From: Actinostola sp. cb2023
Taxonomy: Eukaryota; Cnidaria; Anthozoa; Actiniaria; Actinostolidae
Length of the DNA: 64,000 nt
Direction of reading: 5' to 3'
Assembly: GCA_033675265.1 (NCBI GenBank)
Contig: JAUJYZ010001239.1
Location: forward strand, 94,524-158,523
Part shown: piece by piece, positions 56,276-64,000 of the stretch
Numbering within the stretch: position 1 is the first letter of the stretch
Layout: the number at the start of each line of letters is the position of its first letter
Notes under the pieces: model-generated
Told to the model about the DNA's origin: nothing
What the model saw: only the letters and a program-made list of their open reading frames with translations
Databases searched by the model: none
Made by a program: the position numbers and the translations under genes

Positions 56276-56817
56276 TATGATAACAATAAAATGGCGATGT
56301 TTCACAAAGTCTGATTTGATTTATTGGGTTAAAATGAGTTCCGTAAATGACAACTTTGAGTGTATGTCGATGTATGTAGTCTTGGTGGCTGGATGATCTC
56401 CTTTGAAATAATTACTAAACATGACGAAACTCAAAATAGACTTCTTTGGCGTAATAATATGTATGTGTTGTCAAATGTCAAACAAGCGCCTGATGGGAAG
56501 TACGGACACCGCCATAATGGCATCAATGCAAAAGACAATCTGACACTCCTCATGAATTGAAATTATCATGAAAAATCAAATGATTTGATTGGTGTGTACG
56601 CGCTGAATTTACTCTAAAAAATACGTGCGCACATAAGCGTAAAGCGAGATAAAAAAGCGATTTTATCCGATCCTGTTTGTTTGTGCTGAAAATACGATAT
56701 TTCCTTTAATAAACGGCCATGTACTAATAGCGCCCCTCTAGAATAGGCACCCTTCCCTTCCTGCATGAAGGTATGACCCAAAATGGTCCGTCATACTTAG
56801 GCCTAACCCAAAAATCA

Positions 56818-56819
<2 letters not shown>

Positions 56820-56849
<30 letters not shown>
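56820..56849. repeat. Poly-G tract, about 30 bases
   Basis: G homopolymer followed by TGGGGGTGTGGGGGG; quadruplex-prone. Confidence 0.95.
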
Positions 56850-56850
<1 letters not shown>

Positions 56851-56914
56851 GGGGGTGTGGGGGGACAGTACGTATATAACAGCCAAAAAATACATAAAAA
56901 TAGTATATTTCTCA

Positions 56915-58552
56915 AACTTGAAAGAGGGAACCGTGAACGAAAATGCTGTAGGTATACGTAGGATCTGTAAAAGATCTAATCAGCTATACATATGGCAAAC
57001 ATGAAATTCAAGAAAGGCTGATACTACGTAGAAATAAAAAGCTTAACACAACACCAACATGATAGAGCAAGAGAGAGCCAGGATCGGCAACCGTAGACAG
57101 CTGTTTCGTTCTTTTGGAACTCATCAGTACGGTGTAGCGAGAGCAACAAACACCAACTCAGAAAGCCAATGTATGCTACTTGCGTGTCGACTCTGAAACT
57201 CAACCAGCTCAAATTTAGAAACCTGCCCATTGGCTCACACCACAACACGTGCGGTAATATGGTCCAAAGGCCAAGAATCCAAAATATCATGTTGGTGTTG
57301 TGTTTAACCTAGGTGTGGATGGACAAAACCAATCCTACACGGAATGCATAGACAAACTATGCTAAAGAATTACAGCATAACGGATCTAAGAAGATCTACG
57401 GTCCAAAACATGAAAATATAAACCATATCAAGAAATCCCCCATTAAAGTGTGCTGTTGCTCGGCCAGCTTTCCTATGTCCATATTTGGGCATTGTACTTA
57501 CCATATTTGGAAACCCTGTAAATATTTTTCGCTTAAAAGTACGATTTTTATCGAAAAATCCATCCAAACTTACAGCAAATCGAGTAAATGAATGTAAACA
57601 TTGTCCTCCATTTTGTAACACGGCCAAAAAGACTGGGAAACCTAACACAGGGGGACCGGTAAACTCGTGCCCAGTCCCCGTAGCTGGTCTACGAAAAAAG
57701 CACAGATTTCTTGATATGTGAAAGAGGGAACCGTGAACGAAAATGCTGTAGGTATACGTAGGATCTGTAAAAGATCTAATCAGCTATACATATGGCAAAC
57801 ATGAAATTCAAGAAAGGCTGATACTACGTAGAAATAATAATTGATTTTCAGAGTCGACACGCAAGTAGCATACATTGGCTTTCTGAGTTGGTGTTTGTTG
57901 CTCTCGCTACACCGTACTGATGAGTTCCAAAAGAACGAAACAGCTGTCTACGGTTGCCGATCCTGGCTCTCTCTTGCTCTATCATGTTGGTGTTGTGTTA
58001 AGCTTTTTTATTTCTACGTAGTATCAGCCTTTCTTGAATTTCATGTTTGCCATATGTATAGCTGATTAGATCTTTTACAGATCCTACGTATACCTACAGC
58101 ATTTTCGTTCACGGTTCCCTCTTTCAAGTTTATATTTTCATGTTTTGGACCATAGATCTTCTTAGATCCGTTATGCTGTAATTCTTTAGCATAGTTTGTC
58201 TATGCATTCCGTGTAGGATTGGTTTTGTCCATCCACACCTAGGTTAAACACAACACCAACATGATATTTTGGATTCTTGGCCTTTGGACCATATTACCGC
58301 ACGTGTTGTGGTGTGAGCCAATGGGCAGGTTTCTAAATTTGAGCTGGTTGAGTTTCAGAGTCGACACGCAAGTAGCATACATTGGCTTTCTGAGTTGGTG
58401 TTTGTTGCTCTCGCTACACCGTACTGATGAGTTCCAAAAGAACGAAACAGCTGTCTACGGTTGCCGATCCTGGCTCTCTCTTGCTCTATCATGTTGGTGT
58501 TGTGTTAAGCTTTTTATTTCTACGTAGTATCAGCCTTTCTTGAATTTTATAT
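56915..58552. repeat. Multiply inverted 1.6-kb repeat cluster
   Basis: A segment headed GAAAGAGGGAACCGTGAACG (56922) recurs directly at 57720 and inverted at about 58010-58125. The following block (57030-57410, containing CAGCTGTTTCGTTCTTTTGG) recurs inverted at 57848-58005 and 58130-58530. TACGTAGAAATAA marks several junctions. Copies are nearly identical, implying recent rearrangement. The central 57417-57720 is single-copy. An 88-codon frame appears twice because of the inversion and is probably not a gene. Confidence 0.85.
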
Positions 58553-59045
58553 TTCTCAGTACTTTTTGGTATATTTTTCGCCTTGGTAGAGGGGGGGGGG
58601 GGGGGCAACTTCCCCCCTCCTGCCCCTGTGCTATGTACGGACCCTGGACAACCGAGGAGAGTGTTGCGACCATACACGTTGGAACAATTTCTGGTTTTCA
58701 CGTGACGTCATGGCGGCCATGTTGCATGGTTCCCGATAACAAAGCATTCCTCTGACTTCTCTTGTTTGTTCAACCACCATGGCCGCTGCGTCTTTGTACT
58801 TTAAATCTCCAGTGATTGATTGGAACCCAGCAATTTATATCAGACATAGCTGAATTCATCGTCATACTAAGCTCAGATTATGTATATTCCAATCATTCTT
58901 CGCAGCGGTTATAAATATTTTCGTATTATCTGTAGTACTAGTAGTAGTATTAAGACTTTAATTAAAGAGGGTGATACGTGACAGCATAGAAGTAAACTGA
59001 TAAACTTGTGGCCCTAACAAAAACTCAAAAAGAAAATAAATAAAT
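58553..59045 (-). mobile_element. G-tract, unique DNA and LINE-like 3' end family 1, copy 3
   Basis: A G13 run lies at 58591-58603. From 58953, TTAATTAAAGAGGGTGATAC and AACTGATAAACTTGTGGCCC match the minus-strand LINE-like tail at 32712-32800; the adjacent (AGT)n at 58937-58950 is its microsatellite end. Confidence 0.5.
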
Positions 59046-59605
59046 ACATGAGATCTGATCACACAAAAAAGAGTTTCGTTGTTAGACCCCTTTGATAAAT
59101 TCGATTCACGAAATATTTGATAAATTGAAAGCCACACCCTAAATGAATTAAGCCCCCTTTTGTGCGAACATCTCTCATGATGACGACACAACTCTGAGAC
59201 ATTCAATATACGTACCTACGCTGGACTTGGAACAAACGCGCGATATAGCCAGTTTAGAGTACCAGTCAGCCCATGCATCGAAGTGTCCAAATAAAATTCT
59301 GAAAACTGTAAGAGACGATTGCTTGTAGTACAAATGCGCACTTCACAGTACGTACACTGATCGCGCATTGCCGCGCCCCATCCAGTGCTAGCGTTCTACC
59401 TTACAATAAATGCAGAAAATACCGCGAACAAACACGCGAAACTGTCATAAGGCGAAAACCGTTGCAACGTCACGATCATTACACAACATGAGATCTGATC
59501 ACACAAAAAGGAGTTTCGTTGTTAGACCCCTTTGATAAATTCGATTCATGAAATATTTGATAAATTGGAAGCCACACCCTAAATGAATTAAGCCCCCTTT
59601 TGTGC
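59046..59605. repeat. Direct duplication of about 118 bp
   Basis: ACATGAGATCTGATCACACA to CCCCCTTTTGTGC occurs at 59046-59165 and 59488-59605 with only a few differences. The intervening 0.32 kb holds nothing I recognise. Confidence 0.88.
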
Positions 59606-59852
59606 AATGTCATTAAGGTTGTCCACCTCGGAAAAGTACATTTCGACATTTACACATTCACGCACTTCTAGAGAAGGAAGAATTTGCAGTTATCCGGCTG
59701 CCATATTCGGTAATCATATTGACTCTGGGTTCCATGTGCGCAAAACGAATATATAATGAGACACGTGATTTTGTGAATGTGTAAAAGTACAAATGTGTAA
59801 ATGTACCAATGTGCAAATGTGCTTTTCCGAGGTGGACAACCTTAATGACATT
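59606..59852. mobile_element. Foldback MITE, AATGTCATTAAGGTTGTCCA ends
   Basis: The 33-bp ends AATGTCATTAAGGTTGTCCA...CGGAAAAG and complement are perfect; the interior is rich in AAATGTGTAAATGT-type repeats. It abuts the second copy of the direct duplication. Confidence 0.88.
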
Positions 59853-59871
59853 GACTGTATGAATCTAATCT

Positions 59872-60020
59872 AATCTAATATATAATATCCATTGTAACAT
59901 CCTTAGATTCGTTGCCCAGATCATTTATTAATATTAGAAACCGCAAAGCGCCTAATACAGATCCTTGGGGGACGCCAGCAGTTCCTGCACGTTTAGTAAG
60001 CAGTACATAGCTCAGCGACA
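59872..60020 (-). pseudogene. LINE reverse transcriptase relic
   Basis: The minus-strand frame reads LLTKRAGTAGVPQGSVLG followed by ALRFLILINDLGNES. GVPQGSVLGPLLFLIYINDL-like sequence is the block-4 palm motif of CR1/Jockey/L2-type reverse transcriptases. The downstream Y-A-D-D block is absent because the frame runs into A+T-rich DNA, so only this fragment survives. It is immediately beside the 59.6-kb MITE. Confidence 0.75.
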
Positions 60021-60297
60021 TACGTACATATTGTCCCCTACATTTCAAACTTCAGTTCCAAAGGAAAGTTTGAAATTTATACAGGTAATCGCACCATTTG
60101 CAGATGTAATTATAATTATAATATTCATTAATAATTCATTAGGCAGCTGTCCAATCTGTGCTCAGCGTTCTGGTCACGTGGCTACCTTGTAACTCCCATA
60201 CAATTTCCAAGAAACTTAAAGCACGGGGAGGGCTTGAATAGTTGGCAGGGTGGGGTTGATTAATTACTGCAATTGTTCATAAGTATGATACAGAATA

Positions 60298-60366
60298 GTA
60301 ATAAAGCTTATTAGTATTCTGTATCAGATACAGAATACTAATAAGCTCTATAAGTATTCTGTATCG
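60298..60366. repeat. Double hairpin with GATACAGAATA arms
   Basis: GATACAGAATAGTAATAAAG / ATTAGTATTCTGTATC is followed at once by AGATACAGAATACTAATAAG / TATAAGTATTCTGTATC, so two hairpins sharing arms stand in tandem. CACGGGGAGGGCTTGAA to the left is shared with the left flank of H1. Confidence 0.72.
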
Positions 60367-60689
60367 ATCAATGAATTATATGAGAGGAACAATACATTAT
60401 CCTAAATGCTAATTAAGAAAAATACTCGTTAGATTTTGATCCGCAGTTTCTTTAATGTAACTCCCTTCCTCTATTGGAGCTTAGCACCTTAGCTTCACAG
60501 TTTTAACTTACTTACTAATGATACAATCATTGGATTTCTAGCTTTTTGCGGCAATACTTTCACAATCTCAAATAAATTATAACAAACTTTGAAAGACACG
60601 AGATTACTTCAAATTAAGGACTCTTAGCACAGTTCTCGCTAAATATTGCGTTACTTGCTACATTATTATTTTCAAGAACCTCGAATTAG

Positions 60690-61511
60690 TAGTCTCCTAT
60701 GCAGACTTTGTGTAGCGCTTCCGGTTCCCGTCACTCCTCCACTGCGTCTGCTCAGACTCAAACAACATTCCTTTCTACGAATTTGACCAATCAGAGAAAG
60801 CCCCACAAAAGCTTGTGGGTACGACCTTGACCTTGGCCGTCTTTTTCGCGAACTAGACTAGATGTATGTATGACTGTTATAGAAAAGTAAGCCAAGTTTT
60901 TCGTATAAATAAGTTCAATATCCATCAGAAAAAGCCCATAGATGCCATAACTTTAGAAAAGAAAGACGTTTCTATAAATCTTCCCACTGATTCGGGAACA
61001 TCGCTAGTAGTTTCGCTAGTAATGTTTGATCTTGTAAATAACAATAAGGTGAATCATTGGATCATTTAATACTACCATTTGCAATCAACTGGGTAACGGT
61101 AGCGTACTGAAACTATTTTGACGGTTGTGTCTAGTTTCAAACGTTTATAGGTTTGGTGGCGGCGGCTTCGTTTGTGGACGTGAATGTTATGGTTTTGCGA
61201 CGTTTGACAGGTATATTCTTAGCATTTTGGCATGGGAAACTACACGTTTAGAACTTATTTCATCTTTTATTAGTATTTTTACAGCCATCTTGAAACTTGA
61301 ACCACTCTACTAAAAGCTGAAATAAGTTCTAAGTTAGAAACGTGTAGTCGGCAAAGTACAAACGTGGGAAAATGAAAAATTTGCATATCACCTAGCAATT
61401 TGATTGGTTGATAGAAAACAATGTAGAAAGGAATGTTGTTCGAGTCTGAGCAGACGCAGTGGAGGAATGACGGGAACCGGAAGCGCTACACAAAGTCTGC
61501 ATAGGAGGCTA
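60690..61511. mobile_element. hAT-type non-autonomous element, 822 bp
   Basis: Ends TAGTCTCCTATGCAGACTTT and AAAGTCTGCATAGGAGGCTA; inverted similarity continues for about 90 bp (TAGCGCTTCCGGTTCCCGTC and complement). CGAATTAG flanks both sides (60682-60689, 61512-61519), a perfect 8-bp duplication. TAG termini and 8-bp duplication are diagnostic for hAT. The interior frames lack transposase similarity. Confidence 0.9.
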
Positions 61512-61519
61512 CGAATTAG

Positions 61520-62143
61520 AAGATGGTAAAGTAATGTTAGTCGAACTAGAACTTCATACGGAATTTATGTGTCAAAAGACAAGTCAATAGACTCTTTCCT
61601 TGCTACCTTGTTATTACGAGACATCTGCCAGTCTTCAAAAATCTTTACTCCACTTTGTGCTAGTTTGGGCACATTCCCTCATCAATTGACTCTCTTGTGA
61701 TGCACTTTTGGCAGTTTATGAAAATTGCCAGCCATCGTCTCAAATGCCCGTCTTAGCTCTCTGATGACCTTCCTGTGAGAACTGTTCTTGATTTGATTGA
61801 AAAGAATCAAAACTCCGTTCGCATTTCATTCACAATTCTATTAAATGAAAAAGCATTCATATTACATATTTGCCGTATTTGTTCTTTGTATATGACTCAA
61901 TGAGCAATCAACTCTATTCAAAAACTACCAAGTATGAAAAGGAATAAAACATTTATTAAACAATCGATATCTTAACTAAGCTATAATACGAAACTGCTTT
62001 CATTGTTCAGTGCGGTCAAGCAATCGGAATGAGAATTGAATGCTAAAAGAACAGTTATTATATTATTTTCATCTCAATCAGATATTGACTACAATTCTGG
62101 TTGAAACGCCTACCTGGTTCAAACAATGATTAAACAATATGAT
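61520..62143. other. Unique DNA, nothing recognised
   Basis: No gene, repeat or RNA feature that I can support. Confidence 0.5.
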
Positions 62144-62256
62144 AAGTAATTTACAATATGAGTGACAATGTTGTATCTTATTTACAATCTCTCGCCTTCG
62201 GCTAGAGATTGTAAATAAGATACAACATTGCCACTCATATTGTAAATACTACTTAC
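62144..62256. repeat. TTACAATATGAGCGGCCG hairpin element H4
   Basis: Outer arms AAGTAATTTACAATATGAGT and ACTCATATTGTAAATACTAC; inner arms AATGTTGTATCTTATTTACA and complement, loop CGCCTTCGGC. The most complete palindrome of the family. Confidence 0.9.
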
Positions 62257-62430
62257 AAAGGCTTACCGGTGGTGCTGGTGGGTGCATGTTTTGAGGCGAA
62301 TAAACTGCATTGGGATAAAACATTAATAAAAGCCTACTTCAGCTGTCGATACTTAGGTTTTCTGGACTATATTTTTACGAAATACGAAAAACATAAACTT
62401 GCACAAATTTAGACCGATAGGGTAATAAAT

Positions 62431-63100
62431 TCAGGGGCGGACCCAGGGGTGGTGAAGGGGGTGGCTAGCCACCCCCCCCCCCCCCTTTTTTGGAACGGCA
62501 AACAAATATTTCTAAAAGCTATATAGAGTGATAAAATACAGCTTTTGCAAACATTGAGCACGTTTTCTTTCAATTGCGATTCTATATTTGAGAGTAATTA
62601 TGATTCTCAGAAATGGTGCGCGACTATTTTCGTCGATGACTTCAGAAGAATCGTCACTTTGCCTTAATTGCAGACGATACTGTGTCTCAAGGGCGGGAAT
62701 TGGAGTTTTGGCGGTTTGCCTTCGAATAATATATAGATTTTTCTGATCCATCCCGCGATCCAATATATATAAAACGCGAAGTCTTGTTCGACATATATGA
62801 CCTGTCGAGAACTACTGGAGCGGCCATAGCTTCAGCAATCAAGAGACCATCATACAATTATATTATATAATGGTCTCTTGCAGCAAGATGTGACAGTTTG
62901 AAGAGGCACACGGTTGACGTTGCCAATTGTCATGGTCAAGCATATGATACCACTGCATCCATGAGCTCGGATAGGAAAGGAATGAAGGCAGAATTTCCCA
63001 AGCATGCCCGTGATGCAGATTATCAAAGCTGCTGCCTCCATAGTCTCAACTTAGTTATTTTCCATGCGCGCATGCAAAAACAATCTCATCAGTTCAAAAT
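62431..63100 (+). mobile_element. Left part of a hAT element carrying a transposase fragment
   Basis: CAGGGGCGGACCCAGGGGTG at 62431 resembles the terminal sequence of hAT (Charlie-type) elements, followed by a GGGTGGC/GCCACCC palindrome and a C13 run. A small hairpin with AGAGACCAT / ATGGTCTCT lies at 62842-62880. No matching right end is visible to 64000. Confidence 0.55.
62898..63085 (+). pseudogene. hAT-family transposase fragment
   Basis: The frame encodes VDVANCHGQAYDTTASMS then DRKGMKAEFPK and CCLHSLNLVI. This follows the conserved hAT core in which C-x-G-Q-x-Y-D-x-A-x-x-M is followed about 30 residues later by C-x-x-H-x-L-N-L, as in ZMYM/Charlie-like transposases. The ATG-initiated frame is 68 codons; the upstream BED finger and downstream dimerisation region are missing, so this is a truncated relic. 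Confidence 0.75.
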
Positions 63101-64000
63101 ATGATGGATTGTTGTTAGGAACTGTTCAAGTAATTATTTGACAATTCACCGAAAAGACAACATTTCCTAGAAGCCATAATCGATGTGCTCTTCCTGAGAG
63201 TAAAAACTAGCGCAAGCTGAAAGATCTGTGTAAGACATGTTAGGTCAAGGGAGCACGGCAGAAACTGGGCTGTCTGTGGTGATGACGCGTTTTGCGGTTT
63301 TTGGTTATTGCGCGCGCGGGCTCATCAGTATATTGGGATTCCTGTGGCTGAAGACGTTTTTGCGGTTTTCCACAATAAGATAGCGCGGGCTCATCAATAT
63401 TGAATAAATATAGCTGCCTATATAAAGTGACGGGGAGTGAAACTTGTAAGACCCTTTCGACAATCCGCGTCAGATTGCTAGGAACATCACTGTTGCTATA
63501 GGAACAGCCGATCATGCACAGCCCGGGTTTCGTACGTAGAAAAGCATGGAGGCCGACGGTTTTACGAACAGTTTCGTAGGGAGAAAAACATGGAGGCCGA
63601 AGAGGCCGATGGCGATCCACCCTTGTAAGGTCTGTAAGTGAAAAATACAATATTCTGCATATTTTTTTCTTGACTTTTATCATTTGTTTGTATGTTCAGT
63701 TTAGCGTAGAGGCGAAAAAATGCCTTATCGGCTTACGAAATGAGTTTATTGTTTCATCAAGCGTAAAAAGACTCAGAAAAATACTGAGTTTATTGTTGTT
63801 GTTGATGGTGCTTGCCTACAAAAGTACCGGGAAAAGTACTAAAGGACTTATCTTGCTGTTTTACAGACTTAATACGATCCTTGTTTTCATTTTCCTGAGA
63901 AAACATCACGTCTGTAGACGAAACATACGTATGTGTACGCTTTTCATTGTAATAAACTAGGCCTCAGTCCAGCGAAAGTGATTATCTTTAATTGGACGCC
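63101..64000. other. Mostly unique DNA with an internal direct repeat
   Basis: GCGGTTTTTGG...GCGGGCTCATCAGTAT (63290-63333) recurs loosely at 63352-63403. CTATATAAAGTGACGGGGAG at about 63418 resembles a TATA core promoter. Frames at 63240-63683 and 63670-63960 show no family features. Confidence 0.4.

Noticed and set aside
57024..57290. 88-codon frame present twice (also at 58261-58527)
   Set aside because: The second copy exists only because the DNA is an inverted duplicate; the sequence has no recognised family and the frame is confined to the repeat.

Overview
This looks like 64 kb of gene-poor, A+T-rich chromosomal DNA from an invertebrate animal, probably marine. Supporting signs: candidate exons with GT-AG borders and Kozak/YY1-like start contexts, the first exon of a neuropeptide-type class A GPCR, relics of animal transposon families (hAT, piggyBac-like, Crypton-like recombinase, LINE reverse transcriptase), degenerate CCCTAA telomere-type repeats, and very long micro- and minisatellites. 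I see no operons, rRNA, tRNA or CRISPR. The species cannot be named from the sequence alone.

Layout. 0-4 kb: a dispersed repeat, a hAT-type MITE with an 8-bp target duplication, a TA-flanked MITE, then a 0.54-kb (ACAG)n array running into a heptamer array. 4-9.5 kb: mostly unique DNA holding the GPCR exon (minus strand, 6391-6625), then 86-bp tandem repeats. 11.4-14.3 kb: an octamer array split in two by a 1.07-kb foldback element rich in TGACGTCA. 15.9-17.7 kb: a 14-bp minisatellite enclosed by inverted arms. 18-38 kb: numerous MITEs and foldback elements, several with two copies, plus a Crypton-like exon and an unrecognised two-exon gene (31.1-31.5 kb).

38.9-50.8 kb is the most interesting part. 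A probable DNA transposon (40565-50066) has 11-bp terminal inverted repeats (CACGCTGGGCT) and flanking copies of TTATATTT. It carries two convergent genes. The left gene (from 41614 to 47838) encodes an orphan protein of about 800 residues with a basic coiled-coil N-terminus, a possible DDE-type acidic triad and a C-terminal Cys cluster. The right gene (49967 to 49362) encodes an intact basic protein of 201 residues that I do not recognise. The left gene is broken twice: by a 3.1-kb composite made of two identical-length 1014-bp piggyBac-like elements bracketing a tandemly doubled 0.52-kb cargo, inserted exactly at TTAA inside a TTT-AAA codon pair; and by about 0.6 kb of foldback DNA. The element lies between inverted copies of another hairpin-bearing repeat, so the locus is nested several deep.

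50.8-64 kb: more hairpin elements, a second Crypton-like relic, a hypothetical 116-residue ORF, a 1.6-kb multiply inverted cluster (56.9-58.6 kb), a LINE RT relic, a clean 822-bp hAT-type element with 8-bp target duplication, and a hAT transposase fragment near the right end.

A recurrent theme is the palindromic element whose outer stem is conserved between copies while the inner stem or loop differs; at least three such families occur here. Most long open frames are artefacts of tandem arrays or of both strands of palindromes and were not called.
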